From: Asterias rubens
Taxonomy: Eukaryota > Echinodermata > Asteroidea > Forcipulatida > Asteriidae
Direction of reading: 5' to 3'
NCBI RefSeq assembly: GCF_902459465.1
Contig: NC_047063.1
Coordinates: 18,999,685-19,063,684 of the forward strand
Length of the DNA: 64,000 nt
The notes under the pieces were generated by a model that saw only the letters and a list, made by a program, of their open reading frames with translations, searched no databases and was not told the origin of the DNA. Of the stretch, positions 36,801 to 46,747 are shown piece by piece. Position 1 is the stretch's first letter. Every line of letters begins with the position of its first letter. Position numbers and translations under genes: made by a program.

Positions 36801-37740
36801 ATGAAATAGTTTTTGCTATGAAATCTCATGTTTTTTATGTAATAAGTTAGACGTTAAGTGCTACCATCACCTTCAATGTTTTATGTATCTGGCAGAATAA
36901 ACACAGCTTTTTTTTAAGTATTATTTAACTTTTGTGCAATTCAGTGTGAATTTAAACAAAACTTTAAAGACATTGGACACTATTGGTAATTGTCAAAGAC
37001 CAGTCTTCTCACTTGGTGTATCTCAAAATATGCATAAAATAATAAACCTGTGAAAACTTGAGCTCAAGCGGTCATCAAAGTTGCGAGATAATAATGAAAG
37101 AAAAAACGCCCTTGTCACACAAAGTTGAGTGCTTTCAGATGCTTGATTTCGAGACCTCAAATTCTTAATCTGAGGGTCTCAAAATCAAATTCGTGGAAAA
37201 TTACTTCTTTCTCAAAAACTACATTACTTCAGAGGGAGCCGTTTCTCACAATGTTTTATACTATCAACAGCTCCCTATTACTCGTTACCAATAAAGGTTT
37301 TATGATAATAATTATTTTAAGTAATTACCAAGAGTGTCCACTGCCTTTAAATACTGTAATAATAATAGAATCCTCTTTGATTTTGAAAAACCATTTGTTA
37401 GCTTCGAGAAAATAATCACAACTCATTCATTTTCCAGGGTGCCCTTAGGAAGGTCATCCGTGCAAACACCAATGCCAAAGCTCTCCTGCTGACCTCCAGA
37501 GCCAAGGTGGAACGTCGCCCTCGTGGGGTCCGTAGCGGATCACGCCCATCCGTCGTCCCCTCTAATCCCTTTCAGCAACCATTTAACCCAATCCCTGAGG
37601 AATCAGCGGCATCAGCGACGACATCACAGGAGTCGGAGAAGTCACATGATCAGGAGAGTCAGGTTGTCAGCGGTAGCCCAAGAAGACTCCCTCCATTGAC
37701 TCGGACGAAAAGCCGATCCATCCTCCCCCCGGTAGTTTAA
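23327..37740 (+). CDS. TRPV-family cation channel (invertebrate Nanchung/Inactive/OSM-9-like)
   Basis: Fifteen coding exons: 23327-23478, 25152-25296, 26212-26461, 27045-27394, 27664-27889, 28584-28699, 29671-29784, 30665-30775, 31142-31293, 31821-31930, 32977-33083, 33857-34018, 35335-35522, 36543-36768 and 37438-37740. They sum to 2712 bases (903 aa) with phases intact. The protein should be a tetrameric plasma-membrane cation channel. Residues about 100-370 hold ankyrin repeats ([59 protein letters not shown]). S1 lies at about 415-433 and S2 to S4 at about 452-537; S5 ends in FGEAFYYLF. The pore has AFGDFP, and S6 ([18 protein letters not shown]) leads into the TRP box ([15 protein letters not shown]). 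The tail is basic and Ser/Pro-rich. The start MGSAVRRYL at 23327 was chosen because TTG and TAA lie upstream in frame. Family assignment is firm; the exact ortholog is not resolved. Confidence 0.88.
23492..23790 (+). mobile_element. tRNA-derived SINE, type 3 (LINE-partner tail)
   Basis: A tRNA-like head (GTGGCCGAGTGGTTAGGAGC as A box, GGTTCGAATCCC as B box, long variable arm like Ser/Leu tRNA) is followed by GATGGGACGTAAAGCCGTTG. That tail motif also occurs in the LINE 3' end at about 24826. It is not a functional tRNA gene: the anticodon arm is broken and it continues into repeat sequence. It lies in TRPV intron 1. Confidence 0.75.
23836..23998 (-). mobile_element. tRNA-derived SINE, type 2
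   Basis: Motifs aaaaccccaaaa, actgaaaacccaatccat, GGCAGGATTTAAACTGGGGT and ggaaggcgaggaaagataccgct are shared with the copies at 11984 and 56500. It lies in TRPV intron 1. Confidence 0.55.
24319..24480 (-). mobile_element. Family A MITE, half copy
   Basis: In the minus orientation it retains the end TTAAAGACACTGGACACC, the cttctcacttggtgtacctca and caattggtcatcgaagtt landmarks, and breaks off after tgtcacacgaagttg. Confidence 0.8.
24525..25125 (+). pseudogene. LINE 3' end: RT C-terminus, 3' UTR and (ATT)n tail
   Basis: At 24662-24765 it reads [20 protein letters not shown], then [15 protein letters not shown] and stop, the C-terminal signature of CR1/L2-like LINE polymerases. The downstream part (gatgggacgttaagccgttg, tgttcctggctgtggctgct, cagcgccttgagtaccttg, gcgctatacaag) ends in (ATT)n at 25096-25120. 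The same 3' sequence appears reversed at 33270-33610, and its start is found in the type 3 SINE at 23492. It is 5'-truncated, as LINE copies usually are. It lies in TRPV intron 1. Confidence 0.7.
25362..25685 (-). mobile_element. Family B MITE, degraded
   Basis: In the minus orientation it has the end TTAAAGCCATTGGACACTTT, then cacagatttacaaataactta, gaaggtaatggtgaaagac and GGGTGGGTTTTCCCATAAC. The second end is damaged (gccttggacattactgtttacc). It lies in TRPV intron 2. Confidence 0.75.
26512..26850 (-). mobile_element. Family A MITE, one end lost
   Basis: Minus orientation: end TTAAAGGCACTGAACACG, then cttggtgtatcccaacatatgcat, gtgctttcagatgcttga, ctccattgctcgtta. The far inverted end is gone. 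The centre reads aaaaggcttcaggcctgaagtcttt, related to the diverged 4713 copy. It lies in TRPV intron 3. Confidence 0.75.
27530..27607 (+). repeat. Perfect 39-bp tandem duplication
   Basis: The units 27530-27568 and 27569-27607 are identical, beginning TACAACGTATTTACTAG and ending GACACTGGTCTTTGG. Lack of any difference suggests a recent event. It lies in TRPV intron 4. Confidence 0.95.
28062..28500 (+). mobile_element. tRNA-derived SINE, type 1, split by a family C insertion
   Basis: The head (GGCTAGCTCGGTGGTCT with an A-box-like core, up to tattaagacatct) and the rest (ctctgctctagcaatgcaaaggtcataggtacaagtcccac, then the tail actcggggacgtactgagtac ... acatcggtgtac) are separated by 28117-28342. 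Joined, they follow the order in the uninterrupted copies. A tail-only copy lies just upstream at 27905-28060. It lies in TRPV intron 5. Confidence 0.65.
28117..28342 (+). mobile_element. Family C element with both inverted ends, inserted in a SINE
   Basis: Left end GGGCCCTATTTCATGGCTCT, right end AGAGCAATGAAATTGG, forming about 20 bp of inverted repeat. Internal motifs aagcagggaattct, ctaggcat and gtaagcgcaaacc match 226-450 and 39346-39560. Because it interrupts a tRNA-derived SINE cleanly, its borders can be read directly. Confidence 0.75.
29265..29643 (-). mobile_element. Family A MITE
   Basis: Minus orientation, both ends present: TTTAAAGGTAGTGGACACTA and TAGTGTCCACTGCCTTCAAA. It lies in TRPV intron 6, just upstream of the S1 exon. 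Confidence 0.9.
29869..30238 (+). mobile_element. Family D MITE (TTAA-ended)
   Basis: Left end TTAAAGGAACATTACAGAAT, right end ATTCTGTAACGTTTCTTTAA. The same element lies at 40186-40556. Landmarks: gttgctggcagtgtaagcac, tttgcattgcatcgatgcca, atatttcaagggatgtttt, tatcatcatca. It lies in the TRPV intron between the S1 and S2 exons and contains a 42-base open segment with splice-like borders (see findings). Confidence 0.85.
31345..31576. mobile_element. MITE (family H), 232 bp
   Basis: Left end CAATAAGCCTTTTTGAGGTA, right end its inverse, ATGGCGT-side TATCTTAAAAAGGCTTATTG. The core is GC-richer than the intron around it. It starts about 50 bases after the S3-S4 exon of TRPV. Confidence 0.8.
32020..32260 (-). 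mobile_element. tRNA-derived SINE, type 1
   Basis: Minus orientation: GGATTCGAACCCATGACC (B box inverse), tagagtagatgtcttaccactataccacc (A-box inverse), ctagcctggtggctagagacag, then tttgcatccgggatgatgaat. It lies in TRPV intron 10. Confidence 0.7.
32262..32918 (+). repeat. 170-bp direct repeat flanking a family B MITE
   Basis: The segment beginning TATCTACAAATGTATTA and ending GTTCATGGTTACTC-CATCTTAA occurs at about 32262-32437 and again at about 32753-32918. Exactly between them is a family B MITE (32438-32752) with TTAA-type ends (TTAAAGCCATTGGACAC and ATAATGGCTTTAA). It lies in TRPV intron 10, close to the S5/pore exon. Confidence 0.8.
33270..33610 (-). mobile_element. LINE/SINE 3' end, reversed
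   Basis: It is the reverse complement of the 24800-25120 tail: agcgcacatatctaccaaacaaggtactcaaggcgc, caccttgtaagggtttacaaggtgct, agcagccacagccag, acgtcccatccgaaggacaaag. It is preceded by the (AAT)-type end at about 33290. It lies in TRPV intron 11. Confidence 0.7.
33771..33850. repeat. (ATT)n microsatellite, about 26 units, at a TRPV splice acceptor
   Basis: About 79 bases of ATT end six bases before the acceptor of the S6 exon (…ATTATTAACACAG, exon from 33857). It is preceded by (AAT)5 and gtg, so the two arms can form a hairpin. It replaces the usual polypyrimidine tract. Confidence 0.95.
34350..34381. repeat. Short (AAT)n microsatellite
   Basis: aataaataataaaaataataataataataat, in TRPV intron 12. 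Confidence 0.8.
34630..34880 (-). mobile_element. tRNA-derived SINE, type 1, near full length
   Basis: Minus orientation: acccatacaccgatgtgtgttagcactgtatactcagtac, cccgagtcctgtgaaa, GGGATTCGAACCCACGACC (B box), agagcagtgtcttac, ggttgcccggtagctagaggcag. It is the best-preserved copy of this family in the window. TRPV intron 12. Confidence 0.75.
35585..35800 (-). mobile_element. tRNA-derived SINE, type 1
   Basis: It has the same order as the 34630 copy (acccatacaccaatgtgcgttagcactg ... ccaccaagactgcccggtagct). The B box is slightly changed (GGGATCCAAACCC). TRPV intron 13. Confidence 0.7.
36963..37350 (-). mobile_element. Family A MITE
   Basis: Minus orientation: TTTAAAGACATTGGACACTA on the left and GAGTGTCCACTGCCTTTAAA on the right. 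It lies in the last TRPV intron. Confidence 0.9.
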
Positions 37741-37885
37741 TATTTGTTAACCACAGGTCATTTTTCTACAACTTGGCCCAACTTCATAGAGCTGCTTAAG
37801 CAGAAAAAGTAGATATGGGCAACAGTATTTTGTCTACCAGCCAAACTATCAAGTCACGTGTGCAATGTGTGATCATTCTGAGACT

Positions 37886-38068
37886 GTAGGCCGAGTCACA
37901 CTGCAGCGATAACAAAACGATAACGATCACAACGCAAAGAGAACGCATTCTATTGTTTGAATTGCTCCACGCAGAATACGCCCACGCTTATTCAACCAAG
38001 GCGAGGACGTGCATTTTTAACGTTCTGGTTTTCGTTCTCGTCATCGGGACCTGTGTGACCGGGCCTTA
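37886..38068. mobile_element. MITE (family I)
   Basis: Left GTAGGCCGAGTCACAC, right its inverse, GTGTGACCGGGCCTTA. The core contains gataacgatcacaac and gttctcgtcatcgggacc. A partial second copy (gtttcgtattggggcctgtgtgacccggcctt) is found at about 42195-42285. It is in the 3' flank of TRPV. Confidence 0.65.
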
Positions 38069-38375
38069 AGTCAGGCTTTCCCCCTATTATTTGTTCTATG
38101 ATGGAACATGTGCAATGTTTCTTTCAACAGTCGTATATTTGGGAAATTTTTCATATTAAAACGATGTCATAAAAAGCAATATCTACAACACTGATCTTTA
38201 TTTTATTTTTTTTTATATTTGTATATTAGTATTGGCTGAATCTGTAAAAAGCTTTACAATGTATTATTATTCATATCAGTACAGTATGTTTAAAAATTAT
38301 TACTTTTTTTAAAGCAGGACTTGAGAAAGCACAGAGTGAACAGTGCTTATCACACATTATAGGGTCAAAATTCAT

Positions 38376-38381
38376 AATAAA
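38376..38381 (+). terminator. Candidate poly(A) signal of TRPV
   Basis: AATAAA about 640 bases after the TRPV stop codon. Other AT-rich candidates (ATTAAA near 38730) exist, so this is only one option. Confidence 0.3.
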
Positions 38382-38857
38382 TGTTCTTTATCCTTGATGC
38401 AATTTTTCATCTATGGAATACCTTTTTGCAAACATGTTTAAACACTGACCCATTTTTATCGGTGTATGCAAATTTAATTTAAGTGTTTAGAACAGTAATA
38501 ACATATACAGCCTCTTACAATGTTAACGAAGATTATGTATGAAAATGAAATATTTTTAAGTGAGTTTTTTATTCAGCAAATATGCAATGTGTGTGAAGTG
38601 AACACTAAGAGTTGTTTGAAATATGTATTCATTTTTTTGTAATAATCTTTATAACAATATAAAGCATTGTTGAGCATCTTAAAAGATGATACAATGTGTA
38701 GATCTTTGCGTAAAAGCTCTGTTCAAATAATTATTAAACTGCTGAAGAAAAGAAATGTTGTGTTGTTTTGAGGCACATATGCACCAATTAGGTTATGTTG
38801 ATGTACTTAGACTTAATACATACTTTAAAATGATCTTTTTGTATGTAGACATTAATT

Positions 38858-39246
38858 TTTAAAGACACTGGACACTAATGGTAGTTGTCAAAGACCAGTC
38901 TTCTCACTTGGTGTATCTCAACATATGCATAAAGTATAAACCTGTGAAAATTGGAGCTCAATCGGTCGTCGAAGTTGCGAGATAATAATGAAAGAAAAAA
39001 CACCATTGTCACACGAAGTTAGGTGCTTTCAGATGCTTGATTTCGATACCTCAAATTTAAAATCTGAGGTCTCGAAATAAAATTCGTGGAAAATTACTTC
39101 TTTCTCGAAAAGTACTCCACTTCAGAGGGAGCCATTTTGCACAATGTTTTATACTACCAACCTCTCCCCATTACTCGTTACCAAGTAGGCCCTAAGGTTT
39201 TATGCTAATCATTATTTTGAGTAATTATAGTGTCAACTGCCTTTAA
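38858..39246 (-). mobile_element. Family A MITE
   Basis: Minus orientation: TTTAAAGACACTGGACACTA on the left. The right end TAGTGTCAACTGCCTTTAA has lost a few bases of the ttaccaa segment. Confidence 0.9.
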
Positions 39247-39345
39247 TACCAAGAAGTTGCTATTACATGCACCAGTAAAGTTGTGGGTGCAACCATATGT
39301 GATTCTCTTTTGGGAGAAGCATCAGCTCTGAAAAGAGCCGGGCCC

Positions 39346-39560
39346 AATTTCATGGCTCTGCTCACTGTATGCAAAGAATCAGCACTTGAGAAAGTGTATT
39401 TCACAAGTTAGCAGGGAATTTTGGCTTAAGTACGAGTGTGTTGTCCACATTACTAGGCCTTTTGGGCTTACACAGCTTGCACAGAAATTTGGCGCTTGCA
39501 CGTAAGCGGAGAATGGGTAATTAGTGCAGAATTTGGCAGAAACTGGGCCCAAGCGTGGTT
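39346..39560 (+). mobile_element. Family C element, right end lost
   Basis: It begins GGGCCCAATTTCATGGCTCT and continues tgcaaagaatcagcacttg, ctaggcctt, gcgcttgcacgtaagcggagaat. The right inverted end is missing. It is directly preceded by a histone-like hairpin, GCTCTGAAAAGAGCC (39330-39344). Confidence 0.6.
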
Positions 39561-40185
39561 TCAGTGTTTTGAAGAGTATACGCTGCATGTCTTCAGTGGA
39601 CTGTTAATATGTAAAGTTAAACCCAAAGAATATACATGTACATGTAATATTAGAAAACAAGATCATAGCACCCATTATTCAAACACACAACCGGGCTGTT
39701 CAACAATGAGCATGAATCCCTATATGCCTATTGGTAAATTATGTGTACATGTAGATGACCACCTACAAAATAGTAGGAATGTTGTGAACTGGTCCATGAC
39801 CTTTGTTATACCATACGATGGATCAGCGCCATATTCTCAACGGCCGGAATTGCTTCTTGTCGGACCAAAGTTAGTTTGGTGTGCAACCTCTTGTTCTATT
39901 ATAAAACTCTTGGTTGAACCTTTTTGTGAGCAGTCTACAAAATGAGTATCTAATAATCTTATTGTGCCTTCTTTTAGATCTACGACTGCCTATATGTGAA
40001 AACGGGTAAATTCATCATTTTTGTATTGATGAACAAAACTAGAATTAGCTGTTAGGCAACTTTACGAACCAAAATGCAATTACGATTAATGAGCTCACAT
40101 TTCACCCAAGCAGTGTCATTCTCAAAGCCCGAGTGACACTGCTAAGATGGGTCATTATTCACATATTTTGCCTTTTAATATTTAC

Positions 40186-40556
40186 TTAAAGGAACAGTAA
40201 TGGTTTTTGCTAACAAAACAGTTGCTGGCAGTGTAAGCACTTTATGTAATCCATCATATACATAAACTGACGAAGCTGTAGAAGTTTGAGTTGATCGGCC
40301 ATCTAGGAGAATAGTGAAAAACCAATTACAAATTTTGCATTGCATCGATGCCAAAATAAAAATTAATAAAACGCTCACTGAGCGATTAACTCCAAACGCG
40401 AAGTTAGATTATTTATGCTCATCAAATATGATATTTCAGACATAAATATTTCAAGGGATGTTTTTTACTATCATCATCATTAGACTGTGTAAGTTTTATG
40501 TAAATCTGTGATCTTCACGATTTTTGTTTCTTACCAATTCTGTAATGTTCCTTTAA
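40186..40556 (+). mobile_element. Family D MITE, second copy
   Basis: It begins TTAAAGGAACAGTAATGG and ends ATTCTGTAATGTTCCTTTAA. The segment matching the TRPV pseudo-exon is present here outside any gene (atatttcagacataaatatttcaagggatg), which shows it belongs to the element. Confidence 0.85.
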
Positions 40557-41922
40557 GTGTGTACAGGAGACTGTTGAACACTAATTTTTGCAAAAGGGGT
40601 AATTGCTTTACATTTTGGTGATGGGGATGGGGTAAAAGCAAGTTGTTTAGGGGTTATGTGATATGGCCCGAGTTCCTTCATCAAGGTGCCATTCGTCTTT
40701 CAACAAACATTCTAAGTAAACTATATACAATGTACATTTAAGTGTTTGTGACTCTCAGGTCTTTATGAACTTGGTTATTTTGGACATGCTGGAGGGTCCA
40801 CCTAGAGCAAAATGAAACTTCAAACTATGTATGCATCGCCGTACATGTCAAATGCAATAACATGAAGCTTTACCTCTTTCATACACTAATCTGAATCTCA
40901 TTCAGAACAAATACAAGAAAATTTGTTCACGCTGATTACAATGTGCATTTACAATTTCCAAAGTTTTTTTATTCAATGTATTATAAACAATCGACAATCA
41001 AATTTAACAACCTATGTCTGTCTAAGAGGCTACCGTAACGACAGTTGTCACCTTTAAGTAAAAATATTCATGAAAACGAATGTAAATGCTGAAATTAAAA
41101 AGTTTTCTATACAAAATGTACACCAGATATTAAAAACTATAACACTGTACAACTATCTTCCTATCTATCTTGTTTTGTTGTTGTCTGGTTCGGTGGTTTT
41201 AACATTTGATACTTAACGGAGACCAAACACAACAGGAAGAAATGCCTCCACAGGGGAAATCTACAGAGAGGGATGTTTCTCAAGGATTCTTTTGTACAAG
41301 TTTATGGCAGGTTAAGAAAGTTTTGTGTCAACATAAAAAATGTTGCATTCAAGAAATGCCTATTTCTCAATTGACAGATTATCTGCATTCATTTCTTTTG
41401 ACAATGTAAAAAAATCACCGAAGGTAAAAAAGAATATGATCATAAGCCCTAAAAGTATATGGGTACATGTTTGCTACAACCCAGTTTCCCCCAATGTATG
41501 TCTCTGTTGTCAAAATATTTGACAAATGGGTTTAACTTCTGTTTTTTTTTTTAACAGGCATGGTATTTCTTCCTATGTAATTCAATTTTAATTTTGACCC
41601 CTATAATCAAAGGCTTGTGACCCATTTCAATTGGACACACAACATATGTACTTAAACAGGAGTTCGGACTCAAAGTAAATGCATGTGACGTCAGTGAAAG
41701 TAGGGTCGCATACCATCATGTAGGTTAGCCCTTTTACTCTGAATCTTTCTTTTTTTCAAGCGTTAAATATCTCGGGGAGTAAATATCTCAAGGGTCAAAT
41801 ACCTCTGGATTTACTCAAGGGTTAAATATCATGCCTGTTTTGTGCTTTCGCCTGAATTGCAGACGGTAAAGAAACTGCAGTGTGCCTTCTCTACTTAGAA
41901 ACACCTATGCCTACTCTCATCT
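40557..41922. other. Gap between TRPV and CFAP276, no gene seen
   Basis: It should contain the CFAP276 3' UTR. On the minus strand an AATAAA (plus strand TTTATT at about 40968-40973) lies some 950 bases after the CFAP276 stop and is a possible poly(A) signal. Confidence 0.4.
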
Positions 41923-44900
41923 TTATGTTGTGTAGAAACCCCCGTCGTGTTTGCGCGAATAACCCGCATTGGTGGCGGCGCTGTGGTGACATCCGATGGC
42001 GCCCTTCACACTGTGGATACTCTCCTTCTTGGGTTCGTGGATCTCTGTCTCGATGGTGGGTGGATTCATGGGGTCGACCAATGAGGGTACCTCCTTCTTT
42101 CGGTTTTTCAGGACTCGCCTGTTGAACAATGAAAAGTGAAGACTGTGTGTTTATGTACATGATATTGATTTATGGGCATATTCTGCGAGGAGCATTTCAA
42201 CCAATCGAGGGCGAGCATTTTTTTATCGATCTCGTGATCTCGTTTTTGTTTCGTATTGGGGCCTGTGTGACCCGGCCTTGTGTCAGTATGGTGTGGCATT
42301 GATTTTACCCATGTACTTGAACAAGACACTTTATTGCAGCGTCTCTTCACCCAGGGTTAATTGGGTACCTGTGAGGACGGAGATAGTTCTTGTGATGGAT
42401 TTAGCTTGCTTCACTTTGGCAGCACTGGCTGTATACTCCGAAGGTGGTGAGAGGTTTTAGGAATGAAATAAATGAAACAGTGCCAGGGGTGAGAACCCAG
42501 GAGTGCCATGAGAGTCACTGTGTGACAGATTTTTAGTGCCAAATGTAAGAATTCTATTACTTGGGAATGAAGATGACAATGCCCTTTGTTGAATTTGATT
42601 AAAATTGTAGAAATTTGAAATTCTAAACTGTTAAAGAAAAGGTCAGAATGGTGCGCCCATCTTGTCTCCTTCCATTCAAATCAATGTACATTGTATTATC
42701 AAACTCTGAGGCTAAATCAAAATAAGTCTTGCACCTTTTCATGAAACAATAGAGGGAAAGTACCCATTCAGGATAAAGAATCTGATATTAATGCAGAGGC
42801 CGTAATTAAGTATATTTTCATGGTAGTCAGCAGGGCTAGTAACCCAGAATTGTTATAAATAGTAGCCCTGAGGAGATTTTTGAAGCCCCAAAAACACATT
42901 ACATCTTGAGTCACCGTACAAATTGGTCATTTTTCAATACCAGCAGCTCATTGTTTCTGATGCTGATTTTCGCATTATTTTTCTACTAGCCCGCCGGGCT
43001 ATCAAACTGGAATAATGAGTAGCCCAGGTGTAAATCTGGTAGTCCCAGGCTAGTGGTTTAGTGGCAATTTCAACCCCTGTAATGGGTCCCAAACACCCTG
43101 TAACTCACCCGTGGTTTTCACCTATCGTCTCTGGTTGTACGAGGGTCTCGTTCTTGGATTTGAGGAAAGCACCGTGATGGTCGTAGTCTGCCTTGAGGAC
43201 GAAATCTAGACTGTCACGAGGAGCCTATTAAAAAAAGAAGAAAAAAAGAAAATTATTGACAAATCTAAAGAGAGGTTCCAAGGTCTAACTGACTTTTGGG
43301 ATGCACTTTTGTTTTCCACATGAAAATGGTGTAAAATAGCATTATTATTTTATAGGGGCCTTACTCACACATAAATCCTATATACTCATTCTCTTCGCTC
43401 ATTATTCATTTTTAACTCATTGTATTTCCGCTGAACTACCTAGTGCCAGAGTAGCTGTCATGTCTTATGCATGTTCCTCTGTCCTTTTGTTTGCCTGTCT
43501 GTCTATTTGTCTGTCTGGCTGTTTTTTACAAGCTTCTGCTTATCAAAACAGCCCGATACTCTATTTGTTACAGTTACCCTGCTTACTGCTACTTAATGTT
43601 ATTTTTGCTTTACTCCATAGTTTATACATGTAATTGTAATTATTTTTCATGGAAGTATGGTAATAAATCAAGTAAAATTTCAAACATGTTGTCATCTGAC
43701 AGCAAAAACAAATAGGTCTGTACATAGATCGTATCGCGACTCCCGCCTGGCTGATTTTTCTCAGTTGACGAAAGACATTGTGGGAAGGAAAAGGGGGCAT
43801 TATAAGCCCCCTTTTCCTTTCCACAATGCCTTGCGACAATTGAGAAAAATCAGCTTGGCCGGAGTCGCGATAAGGTTTATTCCAAAGAGGAATTTCTCAG
43901 CCAGTCAAAACGTTTATTGTTCCTCTTACTTTGGGGTCGTAATGGAAGACCTCTCTTCTAGCGCTAGCCAGGGTACTTGTTGTGTTGAGTCGTTTCCATG
44001 GGTCTGTCTGTTGAGCTAGATGTGTTGGCTGAGTGTACGGTTGTTTCTGTAAAATAAAACATCCAAATAGTTTAACAAACTACTGAATCGAGGGTTCTTA
44101 CATAGTGACCAACCTTTAATGTAATGTTGGCTTTGAGTTTGATACCATTGTAGTATTACTTTGTAAACAAGGCGTTTCTCAACCATTCCTAAATATAAGT
44201 GTTTTTTATAAAAACAACTTCAAAACATGAACAATGCCAAACTGCAGCTGGTACTTACAAATAAAAGTCTCATACTAATACACATTAAATGACACTTGCA
44301 TACCTTGCTTAGTTGCATAAGGGTAATATATTTCCTTTTATTATTTGTTTAGTAATTGACGTGTTTCCTCTTTGTTGTTGACTTACAGCGAATTAAAAAA
44401 TACACCCAGCCAGACCCAGGCTTATCATTTGTTGACAGTTAGACTTAGACTTTTAGACTAGAGTTGGCATCATGTTTTTTTTCTTTTTTCTAAGACTAAT
44501 CAGTCATATTTTGTGTATTATAACTTTGAATTTAAACCTTAAATCTACTTCAATTTTGTACACACACAAGTCACACATTGTACAAAAACAGTCAGTTTGC
44601 CAATATTGAATATGGTCATAATACTATAGTCCTGCAATCTTCCCAATCTAAAATTCCAACACCCTTTATGAAGTTGAATTACAATTTTTTTACATCAGGT
44701 AAAGTTTGTAAAGTTCTGGGTTTTTTTCTTTCTTTGTTTAACTACTTACTATATTACTAACTAAGCCCCATGGGCTTTTATGGCCTAACTCATCATATGA
44801 AGGCCATGGTTACGGTAGTATAGACTCGATGCAAATAATCTTTAAACAACAATCTTTCCTCAGTGATGAAGGTTGAAAAACAGAATTGGCCAATCGTAGT

Positions 44901-44988
44901 TAATTACCTCTAAAGTATTCGTTCCCATAAAGTTATCATCGTTCTGTAGAGTTGGGAAGGGGTACGGATCTCTTGTGGAAACCTCCAT
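41923..44988 (-). CDS. CFAP276: Cilia- and flagella-associated protein 276 (C1orf194-like)
   Basis: Four coding exons on the minus strand: 44988-44908, 44046-43930, 43224-43122 and 42113-41923. Lengths 81, 117, 103 and 191 sum to 492 bases (163 aa), close to the human protein of about 169 aa. The start is [20 protein letters not shown]. Later motifs are [51 protein letters not shown] and the C-terminal [20 protein letters not shown], all typical of this family. The protein is a microtubule inner protein of ciliary doublets, so it is expected in motile cilia and sperm. The last acceptor (GGCGAG before TCCTG) was chosen because the nearer CAACAG would put a stop in frame. ELAPOR starts head-to-head upstream. 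Identification rests on remembered family sequence. Confidence 0.82.
42310..42470 (+). mobile_element. SINE fragment
   Basis: It is the reverse complement of part of the 57962 SINE: tctcttcacccagggttaattgggtacctgtgaggacggagatagttcttgtgatgga corresponds to caagaaccatctctgccctaacaggtacccgtttacccctgggtgg. It lies in the last CFAP276 intron and could be mistaken for an exon. Confidence 0.55.
43733..43871. mobile_element. Foldback hairpin element, about 65-bp arms
   Basis: ATCGCGACTCCCGCCTGGCT ... GGAAAAGGGGGC, then attataa, then the inverse GCCCCCTTTTCC ... AGCTTGGCCGGAGTCGCGAT. Arms pair over most of their length. It lies in CFAP276 intron 2. Confidence 0.85.
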
Positions 44989-46747
44989 TGCTGATTTTCG
45001 GCTGTGTCTTTCTCCCTCTCTTCGTAGTATTTCAGAAGATTTTAAGAAGTTTTTTTGACGACAGAGATAACGAAGGATGGCGCCGAAAAGATTCTTTTAA
45101 CGTACTACCGGTTAACTGTGTGTGTGCAACAAGTGTGTCTTGCTTTTTTGTCGAGCTTGAACACACACACACCTACGACGTAGCTCAACAAAAACATGCG
45201 TGAAAACAATGGTCGTCAAGACAACTGGCATCGCAAATTTTATAGAGGGCGCTGTTATACGGCTCTGCACACACAGCGCACAGAGCCGTTCTACACCAAT
45301 GCACAACACAAACACAACATGAACAAACGTTTTTACATACGTGTCCCCCGGCCCCCTCGACTCTTTGATCTTCCTCATGATCTTTCCGTGCTATTTTGGT
45401 TTACTCACGCTCAATACTCGAGGCCTTTTGTTTTGTGTCGGAAATTATTTATCGGACCGGATTGTAAACCTGTCCTGCTGCTGGTGGTGTGTTAACGCAA
45501 ACAATTGTTTTATTTTATTGTTTCGTTTTTTGTACCCGATAAGGGCGTGGCAGAACCCCCGATTTACCCCGACTCATGGATCAAACTGACAACATTGTTA
45601 ATCTTTATGCCAAGCTAGTAGCATATAAGCTAAATCATAGAGCAAGACAAATTGATTTATTTCCCTAACATGTAAAGCTCTGAATAAAGGGCGTGTGGAG
45701 ACCATCCAAACTCACCCAACGCAAACATAATCCCTATGGTCAGCAACCCGGGTTCGGGTTCGGGTTCTGGCTGGTGACATGGAACTTATGATATTAATAC
45801 ACGTCCAGAGTGTGAATTGGGCATCATCTTAAACTGATGTGAAAATCATATTATTTGTCCAGTCCTTCTTTTGTTGCCGTTACGTTCCAGGATGCTACTT
45901 TACATACACCCCCCCCCCCCCCCCCCCCGTAGGCCTAGCCTACCTGCCGTTAAGAGCAAGGCTAGGCCCGGAAAAAGCTGTCGCTTGATGACTGATGAGG
46001 GAGGCTTGGTGCTTGCTCTGTATTCTGTGGTGTGCTCGCCAGGCCTCAGTTTCGGATAAGTTGCGTGGCGAATTATTTAGGACCCGGAAAGAAACTACAA
46101 GCGGGCCTGGAACTCGTGATTTCTTTTGCAAGAAGAGCCCAGTTCTGGCTCTGATATAGCCCCGGCCCCATGCCCATCCAATCCGCAAGGATACCGAGTG
46201 GATTGGACCGATTTGGGGCTAGCTCTGATAGTGATAGGTATTTAATATAATTGAAAATTTGCAGAAAATTAAGAATTTTGTTTAAACATGTTAATACGAT
46301 TGTTTTACTTGATTCGGCCGCCCACCAACTGACTCGGAAAACTAATGAGGTGCGCAAAAACTTTTTTCGAGTCATCGCAATATTTTCTTGTGCGGATACT
46401 GTACGTCGCATGTAAAAAGATACTGCACATAAATTGTAGGGATAACACCAGACTGGAGAAAATAAATGCACAGCCTCGTTCCCACAAAAGTGTTTTTCTA
46501 CGATGCGATAATAATACTATGTTCGAGCGAGGAGGCTAGCTGACGGCTGCTGAATGGGGTGCGCCACTTAAATACGTATGCAGAGCAATATTATTGCAGA
46601 GCCAGCATATTGTCGAATTACCTCTTTCATCCAGATTTTCATCTCTTTTTCTTCTGAAACCATTGGACATTACCCGGATTACCGTGAAGACAGCTATTCT
46701 ACGTCCGAATTTTGTTTTGGCCTTTTTAAAAGGACCGAAAATCAATC
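44989..46747. promoter_or_regulatory. Head-to-head intergenic region of CFAP276 and ELAPOR
   Basis: The 1.76 kb between the two start codons must hold both promoters and 5' UTRs. It is less AT-rich than the introns, contains C20 at 45909-45928 and the short motif tagagGGCGCTGTT at 45243. Several open frames here are on both strands and have no domain. Use as a shared promoter is inferred from gene order only. Confidence 0.5.
45909..45928. repeat. C20 homopolymer
   Basis: Twenty consecutive C within the CFAP276-ELAPOR intergenic region. Confidence 0.95.

Noticed and set aside
42310-42470. A possible extra CFAP276 exon on the minus strand
   Set aside because: It matches the body of the SINE at 57962-58325, and the CFAP276 frame closes without it.
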